From the NCBI GenBank assembly GCA_017654735.1, contig JADPYG010000007.1:186001-250000 (forward strand): 64,000 bases of DNA. The letters run 5' to 3'. Each line of letters starts with the position of its first letter. The first letter of the stretch is position 1. The DNA is from Vishniacozyma victoriae. Its lineage: Eukaryota > Basidiomycota > Tremellomycetes > Tremellales > Bulleribasidiaceae. Both the position numbers and the translations under genes were made by a program. Under the pieces are notes generated by a model. That model did no database searches. It worked only from the letters and a program-made list of their open reading frames with translations, and was not told where the DNA came from. Below, piece after piece: positions 23,823 through 35,768 of the stretch.

Positions 23823-26393
23823 ATGCGATCGACAACAGCAAAGTTCGTGGTCGCGGCTGCTCTCGCTGGAAGAGTGCAGGCTGCTGTCGTTGAACATTGG
23901 TGGAATATTACTTGGACAGACGCAAACCCCGATGGAGTAAGTTTTACCTCCGATTTCCCGCGAGACCTCTTATCTGATACGGAACAGCTACAAGAAAGAA
24001 GAGTGATTGGTGTTAATGGAACATGGCCGTGAGTTCTGCTATCCCGATATCAGCTGATGATAGTCCACCTCCTATCGTATCACATCAGGGAGACACCGTC
24101 ATTGTTCACGCAACAAATGGCCTAGGAACAGGGGAAGGAACGGCTCTGCACACCCACGGTCAATTCTTCAACGGATCAACATGGTATGACGGAGCTGTCT
24201 CGACTACTCAATGTCCTATCCCTCCAGGAGAAACCCTAGACTATCATATCGATACATCTCTGCAGACTGGAACATACTGGTACGCGACGTTCTGTGACAC
24301 AAGCAAGCAAAGCTGACCAATTAGGATTCACGGTCATCACAAGGGCCAGTACACCGATGGTCTCCGAGCTCGTAAGTCTCAACCACCATCCATCAGGTCC
24401 ATTCTGACATTCCAGCATTCATAATCCTTCCCCAGAACGGTACTGGTCGAGGCGATAACACTACATGGGACGATGAATACACTTTGGTCGTCTCTGATTG
24501 GTACGTGACACTCACTTCGGCTTGCTGATGCTAGGTACCATGATGAATACCAGTATTTGATAACAAACGAGTTCCTCACATGGACTAACCCCACTGGAGC
24601 CGAGCCTGTTCCAAGTAAGTTCTAATAAAACAACAATATCCGGGCGAAAAGAACTGATTATGTTAGAATCCGCCTTAATTTATGTCGCCCAGAACGATAG
24701 CTACATCCACTCCAATGAAGACTTGATGAAAGGTACCGGTGTCAATGACCTTGCATCCATCAACTTCGAGGCGGGAAAGACATATAAGATCCGAGTGATC
24801 AACATGTCCGCCTTGGCTAGTGAGTACACCTTCACACCTATGAGTGCTGTACTGATGACGCAGTGTTCTTTATTCACCTTGACCAACACGACATATTCAT
24901 CATCGAAGCCGATGGAGTTGAAATGACACCCTTCCCAATCGAAACCTTGACGATATCGATCGGTCAACGGTACTCTTTACTAGTTAAAGCGAAGAGCGAC
25001 GCTACCACCAATTACGCTCTTTCGATCGGACAAAGTGAAGACATGTAGGTCCTTTATGACTCGCTTTGACTCAGGCTAATGGTCAGGTATGATGTCGTCC
25101 CAGATGATCTTGTCCTCAACAATACAATCCAAATCGTCTACAACTCTAATGCTCCACCTGCCGAACCTGCTACCTACGACGCACCTGCTGTTCTGGATGA
25201 TACCGACTTCGTGCCTGTCGCCATCAGACCCATGATCGACCACGATATCGAGTTTGTCCTCAATGCCTTCTTTGATGTGAGTCACCGGACACTGCTGTAT
25301 CATTAAGCTGATGAAGTAGACCTATGATGATGGTACCAACAGGGCTTCATGTGAGTCTTAACTCCCCTTCCTCATCGTCTTAACTGACAATCAGTCAACA
25401 ATGTTACCTACCAGATGCCTCACACTCCATCTATCTTTACCGCTATGACCATGGGCAACGACTCTTTCGACTCGAAGGTATATGGTGCTCAGACCAACGC
25501 TTTCGCCTATCCCCACATGTCTCGAGTCCAATTGACCGTTTTCAACTGGGATGCGTAAGTGTATCCAATATCCGAGGTGACCAAGCTGACATTGGTAGCG
25601 GATTCCATCCATTCCATCTTCACTTGTAAGCCACTCACACTCCTGATGGAGGTTTAGGAAGATGACTGACGGATATAGACACGAGTTCCAAATCGTTCAC
25701 AAATCTTTCGATGTCACCTCAAACGACACCGACGTCAACCCTCCTTTCGAAGAGGGACAAGCCAACCCCGTTCGACGAGACACCGTAACGATTCCTCCAG
25801 GTGGTAGTGTAACTCTACGATGGGTCGCTGACAATCCCGGAGCTGTGAGTACCATTCACATCACACAGTAGCTCAAGCTGACATTCAAGGCTCTCTTCCA
25901 CTGTCACGTTAGTCTACCATAAAGGATATCAGGGAGTAAGCTGACAGCTTAGGTCGACTGGCACATGTCTTCTGGACTGGCAGCTATCTTTATCGAGGCT
26001 CCCGAGAAGATGCAGGAGGCTGTTGATCAAGTTCCGCAAGTCATGCGAGATCACTGCGCCTACTGGAAGATGCCAACTTCCGGGAATGTCGTCGGAAAGA
26101 TGAGTACCACCGATTTCGCGGGTCAGCCATATGGCCCATTCCCACTCAAAATGGTAAGTTGATTGATGTATTCCGAGAGTCTAGCTGATATTCAGGGCTG
26201 GACTCCAAAAGCTATCGGTGCGATGGCAGGATGTATCCTCACTGCCTTGCTTGGTTTCTTGACCGTTGTCTTTTACGCGTCTGGAGAGGTCAACGAGGAT
26301 GAAGTAGAGGAAGAGCTCAGATACAAGGCAGAGATGAAGAGAAATAAGGGTTCGGTCTGGAGTCGAGTAGGCAAGGTCGTTCATAGAAGCTAG
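23823..26393 (+). CDS. FET3: FET3-type multicopper ferroxidase
   Basis: A three-domain multicopper oxidase with signal peptide (MRSTTAKFVVAAALAGRVQA) and a C-terminal membrane helix (AIGAMAGCILTALLGFLTVVFYAS) followed by a charged cytosolic tail, the Fet3 topology. Copper motifs: HTHG near 24160, WIHGHH near 24326, the third-domain HPFHLH near 25607-25624, and HCHVDWHMSSGL near 25910-25985, where Leu follows Gly as axial neighbour of the type 1 copper like Fet3. Oddly, the usual HLHGH reads HLHLH after splicing (see findings); the copper-binding His residues themselves are kept. NxS/T sites are many. It oxidises Fe2+ to Fe3+ at the cell surface using O2 and feeds FTR1, its divergent neighbour. 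About twelve introns; the exact joins near 24830-24860 and 25080 were inferred from frame. Confidence 0.93.
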
Positions 26394-26650
26394 GACGACG
26401 CTTAGAGATTGAAAAGTATATGAATAATACGTTGAATACCCTCGGCAGGCATTGAGCGCGTCCGGCTCAAGCCCTAGTCAGATTTTGGTTTGTTGTTCAG
26501 GGAGTAGTATCACGTGGAGCGTGTTTTATTCAACACCGCCCAAACCGGCGACGTCCGAGCTTGAGTCCATGACGCGGGCCGACCCGGTCCTCCTGATGTA
26601 CATGATCTACATCAAGATGCCTCATCACATGAGTCTTTCAGCATATTCAA

Positions 26651-27792
26651 ATGGTCAAGCTACGTGTCGCGCTCGCTCAAACATGCCCCATAAACGCCGA
26701 GGTGGGGTCACATAACATTTCCGACCCCTTCTCAACTATCGAGCAGAACCTGTTGGATGTGAAGGAACGAGTCAAGACTGCGTCAGAGGAGGGCGCTGAT
26801 GTGGTGGTTTTCCCAGAGTACTTTCTACAAGGTCTAGTCGATCAAGGGCGTCAGGTGAGTCTGCTACAAGCTACTCTCATTACGGAGACTGACATCACAG
26901 TACCTATGTTACTCGTCGCGACATCTGGTCACCTATCTAAGCCATCTGGCACGCGAATTCAACATATCCATCGTCGGCACCATCGTCCATTCCGACGTCC
27001 AAGGACTACCCGACAAGTCTCCCTTCGCTCATCTTTACACTTCGACCGAAAGAGAGACCGAAGCATGGTCCGACTTTGTCCGAGACCATCCGGTCACCAA
27101 TCACTCGCCCACATTACGGAATGTCGCATTCTTCATCGAGGGTAGTACCGGTAATATCATAGACGAATACGCCAAGCGCAATCTTTGGCATCCTGAGCGG
27201 GACTACTTGACACCTGGAGATGCGGGTCATCAGGTCTTTGACACCCGATGGGGGAAATGTGCTTTCTTGATCTGTGAGTTATCCCTCGTCGGATCCAGCT
27301 GACGAGCAGGCTGGGATGTTTCTCACCCGGCTGCCTCACAGGCACTGAATGGACTCGGCGTGGATATCGTGTTTGCGCCTACCTATTGGATTGGCTATGA
27401 TAGTGCACCGTAAGTCAATGACCCAGGAAGAAGAGTATGGCTGAGGCGCATAGAACAATCTTGGAACATCACGACAATCCACCCCAATATGAAACCGAGA
27501 CTCTAGCAGCTCTATCCTACGCTCGAGCATTTGAGACGGAAACTGTATGGATTTTATGCAATGCAGGTGGACCCGCGAAGGAAGGTTATATTGGAGGTTC
27601 AGGTATTTGGATGCCTTTGAAGGGAAAGGTGGGAGGATGTAAGACTGTGGATGTAGAGTTGGCAGTCGTCGATGTCGATTTGGAAGTCCTCAAGGTGAGT
27701 CGAGTCATATGCGACCGACGAGGCTAATGAAGTAGCCCGCTCGAAGACTTTACAAGATCAAAGTCGATAACGATGCCAGGGTGCAAGTATGA
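26651..27792 (+). CDS. nitrilase-superfamily carbon-nitrogen hydrolase
   Basis: A Glu-Lys-Cys hydrolase starting MVKLRVALAQTCPIN. The catalytic triad is visible: Glu in VVVFPEYFLQG, Lys in EYAKRNLWHPE, and Cys in FLICWDVSHP. The Cys codon is split by an intron (T|GC) at about 27273-27308. Later PTYWIGYDS, ETETLAALSYARAFET and NAGGPAKEGYIGGSGIWMPL follow as in fungal members of the class. About 300 residues, normal. It would cleave an amide, carbamoyl or nitrile C-N bond; substrate unknown. It converges with the next regulator gene, whose stop lies 16 bp away. Confidence 0.87.
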
Positions 27793-27808
27793 TGCATGTA
27801 TACCCTAA

Positions 27809-30344
27809 TTATGCCACATCGCCAATAGAGCCAAACAGCCAATTCTGATCTAGACCAGAGTCCTGCCACAGGTCCAGCCAATCCTGGTCTCTCATGAACC
27901 CTCCAGCGTCAAGAGTCGCCTGCGTGTCTGATCGTCCTGGAGCATTCATCGGTTCCGCCGTGATAATCTTGGTCATACCGGTCAGAAAGTCTGCATAGCG
28001 GGTCGCGGGATGCCCGTGACTTGGTGCGCATTGACGAAGTGTTCGTGAAGCGAGATCGACCAGTCGATATAAAGTGCACGATTCCGCTGGGTGACTTTGA
28101 TTACCGGTGGGTACGCCAAGCTCATCTGAAGGTCAGCGAGGAGACTTTGACAACTTACTGTCAATCGCTCCATTCTGCCAAGCAAGAACAAGGAAGGCAG
28201 CAGTGTATGCACTGAGAATTAGCCAAATCCCGACATGCCGCTTACATGACGACAAAATACTGGTCGATCGCAAAGGACAATAACGCGACCAAGGTTGTGT
28301 CCGGCTCGAGGGGTCCCTGAATAAGGCCTGATTCCGGATTGAATGGCGTGGACGTCGCTGCCGAGGATAAGTGGTATAGGATTTGACTAGCCCAATCGAC
28401 ACTCAGGCGCATAGACTCCCGGACATCTCTCCAGTTTGACATTGATGGAAGCAGCGTACTTGCAAATGCTAGACGATACCAACGCAGTGATGCTATTCGT
28501 CAGTGGTCGCTTCTGGCATCCACTCACTAAATGGGAAATGCTGTCGCATCTTGTCCTGCGGACCGATCCCAGATGATCTTTCGAAGAAGAATCTGCTGTC
28601 AATGCCTTGAGCCAAATCGATACATACTTTTCAATCTCGTTGACATCCATGTTGAATGCTTCAATACTCTCTTCGCTATCGGCTCGTGCGCCCATGACGT
28701 ACGAAACCTCCACGACTCGCATCAGCGATGCAAGCCGGGCGTCTGTAGCCATCGTCCAATTACCCGATAGGAATCGGGGAAGAGCCTGACACACGGCTAA
28801 AGGGCTGAGTGTGGACGGACGTCTCGCTGACAGAGCTAGGCTATACAAGTCAGCCTTGGATGATGACCATATTGTAGGATTTTAGCTTACTAATGATCGC
28901 TTTCGGTGAGGTACAGCATAGTCCGGTAGCTCTGAATCTCCGAAGGTGTCGGGACCTTTGTCTCGTCAAGGAAGGGCAAGTGGGAAGTCTGATCCAGGCC
29001 TAGTAGTGTTGCCCACCGGATCGCCAGGCCCATACACTGCCAAACGCTAGACTCGGAGAATCGCGATCGATAACTCTGACCTGTTGATGTGTTGACAACA
29101 TCGATCGGCATCCAGTGACTGTAGATCATCCAAGCTTGAACAGTCTCGAGGCAAACATCCGCCGGACGAGGGCGAAGGGTCAAGCGTGACATTTCGGCGT
29201 CGAGTAATGCTACCAACCGGGAGTACCGAGGATGCAGCCATGTATCTCGTCTACGGTTAGCCGGATCCTTCATTGAGTAACTCACCTCGACTTGTGTGAC
29301 CAGAAGCGTGCGGCGGCCACGACGATGTTCAGCATCAAGGCCATGCTTCGGGATCGCACAGATGTCATATCCGCATCTTGGATAGGATCAAGGAAAGGCG
29401 CGTTGAGATGACAATGCTCAAAGAAACTGTTCGTTCAGCAAATTGTCATTCACCAAACCTACGTTCTATGAGCCATACTGGCTTCTCCAGCCGTGATAAT
29501 CTGGCGAGCTATAGGGTCATGGACTTCGACATCGAAACCGTCATTGGCGCCGAGCTCTTGCAAAACTCGCATTGGCCCGTTGAAAGGGGTATCGGGAGAA
29601 GGCTGGGACGTTGTGGCTGCATGACCCCGCACGGTAGGCATTGGTCGCGTATGTGCTAGATGTTGTCGCCTGTTCGATCAGCAAGAAAGGAAGGGACTGA
29701 GTCGCACTTGACATACATTGAGGGAGGTTGAACAGGCTGGGTATAGGGCGGTCCCGAATCCAGCTGGGCTTGCCCAGAGCCTGAATGAGACCCATGTTGG
29801 AATTCAGGCAGATTTTCAAAGACCGACTCTGAGTTCGGGAATGTAGGTTCGTAGGGATGTTGTGTTTCGAGCAGAAGCGAGGGTGAAATCGTCTCCGAAG
29901 CGTCCACATGTTGCCCCCATGGCGGATCACCGGTCTCGAAGCCGAAACTTTGATCCTGATTTGAAGCAGGTACCGCTGGGCGTGGCTGTCGGTGAGCTTT
30001 CAAATCGTCCAATTCGTTGCGAAGTTGTCGGAGTCTTTCGGTCAATTATCAGCAGCGGTGAGGTACGCACTCAGAGAGCAAATCAGGTGTTTGATGCCTG
30101 CTGGTTCCCGAACGTCCATCGGATTCTTCCCTCGCCCTGACCCGAAGATATGGGTTGAATCTTGGATCCTTGGCTTCATCCTCGAAAGAACACTTGACGT
30201 TCCGGCTTGAGCAGGCCACGCAGCTCGCGACATCAGTGATACCGCCACACTTTGTCTTCCTAAGCGTAAGCTTCCGCCAAAATCTAGAACCAACCTTTCT
30301 CGGCACTGTACGCAGGCGTGCACCGTTCTCCTAATCGCGCTCAT
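27809..30344 (-). CDS. Zn2Cys6 fungal transcription factor
   Basis: It starts MSAIRRTVHACVQCRER and after a 35-nt intron continues KTKCGGITDVASCVACSS and RNVKC, a full C-x2-C-x6-C-x8-C-x2-C-x6-C zinc cluster. A short coiled region RLRQLRNELDDLKAHR follows (dimerisation), then a Pro/Ser/Gln linker, then a fungal_trans domain: SYRSRFSESSVWQCMGLAIRWATLLGLD is the usual core helix. The C-terminal part is SIGDVA at the stop (TAA at 27809-27811). It is divergent, at 185 bp, from a cupin dioxygenase gene and convergent with the nitrilase. Both are candidate targets. Several introns in the second half; some joins are approximate. Confidence 0.85.
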
Positions 30345-30529
30345 GACGGATGAGTACAATGGATAACCCGAAGGATAGGGATCGGCCTGGTCGGAGCGGT
30401 CCGTAGGTGTGGATAGTTGCCCGAAGTGGGAAATATCGGGTCAGCCCGAGAGCCGGATCCACCGGCCACTGACCAGCCGACTACTTATTCAAGTTGTTGT
30501 CGATACCATTTTACCTCTCCATCGCCAAA

Positions 30530-31106
30530 ATGACACGCCCTACCGATACTTCAGCTGTACCATATCAAGGTCCACCACTCTACGCTGTTCCAGATGACCT
30601 CGTACACCTTGATGTTCTTGATATCAAGAACACCGACGAACGACTATGGGTGCCACAAAGCAAAGATGTCTGGTTCCGACCACTATTATTCAACACTTCG
30701 CAGGGGTACTTTGTCAACTTACTACGAGTCCGAAAATCCGGCATTCTATCACGTCACCGTCACGCCGGACCTGTCCATGCTACTACCCTCAAAGGACGCT
30801 GGCATTACTTGGAACACGACTGGTGGGCAGAAGAGGGATCATACGCTTTTGAGCCACCTGGAGACATACATACCCTCGAAGTACCTGAAGGAGTAGAGGA
30901 AATGATCACTATGTTCCATGTCACCGGCGCATACATCTACGTTGACCCGCAAGGGAAGCCCGAAGCAGTGGAGGATGTGTTTTCCAAGATAGAGCTAGCG
31001 AGGGCGCACTTCGAAAAGGTCAGTTTAGCTTCACCGTAATTTCGGATATCGCTGATGTCGTCAGATCGGTCTCGGCGCCAACTTTGTAGACAAGTTCATT
31101 CGATGA
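30530..31106 (+). CDS. cupin dioxygenase, 2,4'-dihydroxyacetophenone dioxygenase-like
   Basis: A single-domain cupin of about 175 residues starting MTRPTDTSAVPYQGPP. The metal-binding cupin motifs are SRHRHAGPVHATTLKGRW (two His, then another) and SYAFEPPGDIHTLEVPEG (Glu and His), consistent with the DAD-type ring-cleavage-like dioxygenases that split 2,4'-dihydroxyacetophenone into 4-hydroxybenzoate and formate. WFRPLLFNTSQGYFVNLLRV is the typical first strand pair. One intron, about 31019-31063, before the last exon ending FVDKFIR. Related fungal proteins are common and their natural substrates are not known. The gene is divergent from a Zn2Cys6 regulator. Confidence 0.8.
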
Positions 31107-31496
31107 GTAGAGGGTGAGGACTGTGTACATACTCCCCAATATTGCCATCTTGTATCCATGACATGTATATTTGACCGATGCGGCACACTGTCAAATCAGA
31201 CCTGCAAGCATTTTCGAAAGTGTTTTCAGTTCTGCAACGATGGACTTGAGACAGCATACACAGCTGACGCAGCGCACTGTCTCAACGGTCTCTCCCACAT
31301 TCTAGATATGACGTCTCATCCCCTGCGACATAAAAGTGATCCACCGTGTGACCCAGGAATAATCACCGATCATACGGACACACCACAGCACAGGAGCGCC
31401 CGAGGCTCGGCGGCGAGTTCTGGCCGGACTGTGTCACTGTAAGATCATAAAAAGTGCATGACTTGTCTGAAACCGAAATACAATATCAATAGCACA
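31107..31496. other. intergenic between convergent cupin and aminotransferase genes
   Basis: 390 bp holding both 3' regions. No coding signal supported on either strand. Confidence 0.4.
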
Positions 31497-33093
31497 CTAC
31501 AAAGAGATTTCCCGTATGACCTCCTCCGTGGCGAAAACCTCATCAATACCGTTTCGAACGGCTTGAACCAACTCATCAATCTCGCCAGACGAGATGTTGA
31601 GTGGCGGCGAGAACAGGATGTGGTCGCCAACCACTCCGTCTGCTGTTCCCTTTCCGAAACCAGAGTAGACAGAAACTCCGTTTCTGAAAATGGCATCGTC
31701 CAGTCGAGATGCCAATGGTAATCCTTGGGAGAATGTGCTTTTGTTCTGACGGTCTTTGACAAACTCAATCGACAGGAACAAGCCTCGTCCACGGATCTCG
31801 CCGACGTTGGGGTGATCTCCGACTGCCTCAACCAGCTTTTGGCGTAGCTGCATTTATCAGCGGTCTGGTACAGCTAAGCTCCTTGAACATACCTCATTCC
31901 CACGCTTGGCGCAGGTTGAAACGATTTCATCACTTTCGAAGACGGACAGGACTGCGATACCGGCAGCGGCGGCGGCTGGGTGACATTGGAATGTCTGACC
32001 GTTGGCGAAAGCTCCGGAACCACCTCGAAGGCCTTCAACCACATGCGATTGCATGAGAACGGCAGAGAGTGCTTGGTATCCGCCATTCAAACCCTTGCCG
32101 ACTGTTTGAATATCGGGTACGACGCCTTCGATCAGCAAATTGTTTACGTTCATGACTCACCTTCCCACTCCCAAGCATGCATCTTTCCTGTTCGTCCCAT
32201 ACCACACATGATCTCATCCAGCACCAACAGAATACCATGTTTGTCGCAGACCTTCCTGATGGCCTTGAAATATCCGGGAACAGGAGTCAGATTGCCGGCT
32301 GCTGCTCCACCAACTGCTAATCAGCTGACGCCCGGTTTATCATGACTTACCGGTCTCGGCAAAGAATGCAGCGACTTTGCCCGGTCCTACTCGCAATACC
32401 TCCTCCTCCAACTCGTCTCCGAGTCGCTGCGAGTAGTCCTCGTCTGACTCGGCGTCCTTCTTGTATCGGTATGGGTAGCAAGGCGAGACTCGAGACGTGT
32501 GTTGCATAAGGATCGGCTCAAAGTGTCGGCGTCGACTCTGCGGATTAGTGCTGCTAATCTGGGCTGGTTCGACTTACAGGAATCCCGGTCAACGAGACGC
32601 ATCCAATACTGTTTCCATGGTAGGAGTTGTTCCGACTGATAATGTGGACCCGCTCGGGCTCTCCTCTTTCCACATAGTATTGCCGAGCAAGCTTGATGGC
32701 ACTCTCATTCGCTTCAGATCCAGAAGAGAGGAATACGGCGTGCGATAGACCTCCCGGTCGATGAGCAACCAGCATCTTGCCAAGACGTTCAGCAGCGAGA
32801 TTCGTAAGACGAGACGTGTGGTGGTACGACAGAGTAGTCATTTGCTTGGCCACAGCTTGGATTACTCGCTGATCACCATGTCCGATGGAAGCAACAGCAG
32901 CCCCAGCGCAGGCGTCTAGAATTCTGCAAAATGAGCTCTGCCTTCACAGCCAGGTCTCATTCACTCACTTTCGGCCATCGTCCAAGTACAGGTAGGATCC
33001 CCGAGCCTCAACGACCGTCTCTGGCTTCTTTCCATGAAGATCGCGATACAGCAAGCATGTTGATGGTTCTTCTTCGACTCTGACCGGGGACAT
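31497..33093 (-). CDS. class III PLP-dependent aminotransferase
   Basis: It starts MSPVRVEEEPSTCLLYRD; an upstream ATG in the same frame exists, at about 33133, but adds a His-rich stretch that I judge to be leader. Family features in order: YLDACAGAAVASIGHGD, the cofactor loop SSGSEANESAIKLARQYY, RNNSYHGNSIG, LVLDEIMCGMGRTGK with the Asp that pairs with the pyridine ring, and TVGKGLNGGYQ with the Schiff-base Lys. The C-terminal part has GRGLFLSIEFVKDR and DHILFSPPLNISSGEID, typical of omega-amino-acid aminotransferases. About 460 residues. It would move an omega- or side-chain amino group to pyruvate or 2-oxoglutarate. Five or so introns. Confidence 0.9.
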
Positions 33094-33656
33094 GATGTGG
33101 TTGGTGTGGTGGTGAGTAACGGGACCGATCATGCGGACAGCCCTTATACAACCAGCGTCCGGCACAGCTCGGCTCGGCACGCCCCGAAGGCGGACCACGT
33201 GCATGGGTCACGCTGCTCACGGCATACAGCCATATTGGGGGAAGCGGGTGCTCTGAAAAAGTTACGGGGGACCGTTCTCTCTGTGACAGAGCATATTCTG
33301 GGCCTCTCTGGTCTTCCAGGCCCTGCCACGTCGTCGTGGAGTGTGACCGTCGAAAGCGCGTCGAGAAGATTGCCGAGACCGAGGATTCATCCGGCCATTG
33401 ATGGCACATCTCTGCCTTGCTTATCTCGTATCTCCTCCTATTCTTCGATGGGGCCAATCAGACGCCAAATAGTGACCTATTTAGTCATAGCATGGATGAT
33501 AGACAATAAGGCCCGTCCGGGGCCTGCCGCGGGACAACGCGAAAATACTGAAATAGCTTCGGCCCCGACCGGCGAACACCGGTTACCAATTCTCAGGTCG
33601 CCTCATAATAGAGCAGTGAGCTACCGTGATCTGTATCTATCCCACAATCTTACAAC
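33094..33656. promoter_or_regulatory. upstream region of aminotransferase (-) and sugar porter (+)
   Basis: 563 bp between divergent ATGs. It is locally GC-rich with repeated CCGG and CGG cores at about 33500-33600 (for example two CCGG-containing inverted arms around CGAACA), which could be zinc-cluster regulator sites. This is a visual impression, not a tested motif. Confidence 0.35.
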
Positions 33657-35768
33657 ATGAACCCCACACATTCTATCCACGGAGAAGAGAAGTATGGTGA
33701 GGAGAAGGATATTGGAGGCAATGCCTTACATGCTGCCACCTCTGTCTCTGAGAAGGAGGTCACCGAAGAGGCCCGCTTGGCCACGTCCAAGGAGCACAAC
33801 TTGACCGTGAGGCAGGGCATTAAGGCGTACAAGAAGGCTATCGGATGGAGTATTCTCTTGTCATCTGCTGTCATCATGGAAGGATATGACACTATCTTGG
33901 TAAGTCCTCGCCCTGACACTCGAGGCTTGCCTTGGTATCTTATCCTTAGATTGGCTCTTATCTCGGGCTACCCGCGTTCAACAATACTTTTGGAAATCAA
34001 GTCGTTGATGGTACACCTTCGATCACTGCTCCATGGCAAGCTGCAGGTGGGTAGTTTATCCTCGCATGCGCTGACATTTCAGTCACCAATGGTGCCTATA
34101 TCGGAGAGATTCTCGGACTCCAGCTTACTGGGTACTTGGTAGGATGGTACGGTAACAAGGTTGTCATGACTGGCGCTACTGTCCTCATGATCGGATTCGT
34201 GAGTGAATATCTTGATTTCCACACTGACTCCAGATCTTCATCTCCTTCTTCGGCGAAACCCTGCCACTTCAACTTGCAGGACAGATACTCTGCGGAATAC
34301 CATGGGGAGTCTACCAAACGGTCACGACCGTATACGCATCGGAGGTCCTCCCTGTGAATTTGAGGGGTTATCTCACGAGGTAAGTCAAGACGTTACGGGA
34401 ATTCGTGGGCTGATAGCCAGTTACGTCAATCTGTGCTGGGTTATCGGGCAGTTCATTGCTTCCGGAGTACTCGTCGGTGTCCAGCCTCGACTTGATGTCT
34501 GGGGGTGGAAGATCCCTTTCGCTGTTCAATGGGTTCGTCCTCCTTTTCTATTGCCATCATTCTATACTAACCTCGCAGATCTGGCCCATTCCCATCATCT
34601 TTGTGTGCATCTTCTGCCCCGAGTCCCCCACGTGGCGTGAGTAAAACCCTCTTCCGGCGATCTCTGACGAGTCACCACTGACAAGTCAGTCGTCGAGCAT
34701 GGTCACGAAGCGAAGGCCGAGCATGCCATCAAGATGCTACAGACTCCCAACACCGGTCTCGACATCCCCACACCTAGTCAATCGGTAGCGCTCCTATCGC
34801 AAACGAACCAAATCGAAAAGAGACTCACCCAAGGAGCTGGATATTCCGAGTGTTTCAAGGGTACCAACCGTCGTCGAACCGAGATTACGGTCGGCACTTG
34901 GGTAACTCAGCAGATGTGTGGTCCAGTATTACAGGTGAATACCGCACGATGAATCGCAAAACGAGCCAAAAACTGAGCTAACGTCAGACCTATGCGATTT
35001 ACTTTTTCCAGCAAGCCGGTCTTTCAGTCAAAGGATCCTTTGCGATGGGACTCGCATTAGTAAGTGTCACTAAATCAGCCTTACTGACATCGTAGTACGC
35101 TCTTGCATTCATTGGGACCATCCTCTCATGGCCATTGATCGCCAATTTCGGACGCCGAACGATCTACCTCAGCGGTCTCGCAGGTATCTTTGTCTGTCTC
35201 ATGATTGTTGGCTTCATCAGTCTCTCCCCGTCTTCAAGCACCAGTGTATCTTGGGCCGCTGGGGCGTTCCTACTCATCTTCACCTTCATTTACGATTTGA
35301 CCGTCGGACCCTTAACTTGTGAGTTTCACGAATAACGCAGAGCTGATGTCGCCAGATGTCATTGTTCCCGAGACACCTTCCTCTCGTCTTCGCCACAAGA
35401 CTGTCGTCCTGGCCCGTAACGCATACAACATTACATGTATCTGGACTGGTGTGATCACCCCTTACATGCTCAACAGCACCGCCTGGAACTGGGGGTGAGC
35501 TTTAATAGCAGGCAACATATTGACGAACAGTGCTAAAACTTCGTTCTTCTGGGCCGGATCCACAGCCCTCTGCACCATTTGGTTCTACTTCAGGGTACCT
35601 GAGACTAAGGGGTGAGTAAATGTCGCTATTGTACCGGTCTCTCGCTGACAGGGTAGGCTGACTTTTGCCGAGGTCGACTTGTTGTTCGAAGAAGGTGTTT
35701 CAGCCCGAAGGTTCAAGCAGACTGGCGAGGAGATGCGAAGGGCTCAGGCCAGCATGGAAGCTAGATGA
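33657..35768 (+). CDS. MFS sugar transporter, maltose/alpha-glucoside type, copy 1 of a tandem pair
   Basis: The N-terminus MNPTHSIHGEEKYGEEK is charged. Then KAIGWSILLSSAVIMEGYDT, helix 1 with the EGYDT motif of alpha-glucoside permeases. Later APWQAAVTNGAYIGEILGLQ, GQILCGIPWGVYQTVTTVYASEVLPVNLRGYLT, CWVIGQFIASGVLVG, KIPFAVQWIWPIPIIFVCIFCPESPTWLV, SECFKGTNRRRTEI, YFFQQAGL, and VPETKGLTFAEVDLLFEEGVSARRF. About 530 residues. Eleven or so short introns. It resembles the next gene throughout and both read the same way, so the pair looks like a tandem duplication that has since diverged. Confidence 0.87.

Noticed and set aside
33097..33660. 187-codon plus-strand frame upstream of the sugar porter
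   Set aside because: Low-complexity Ser/Arg/Pro sequence in the shared promoter region; it ends just at the porter start and has no family features.
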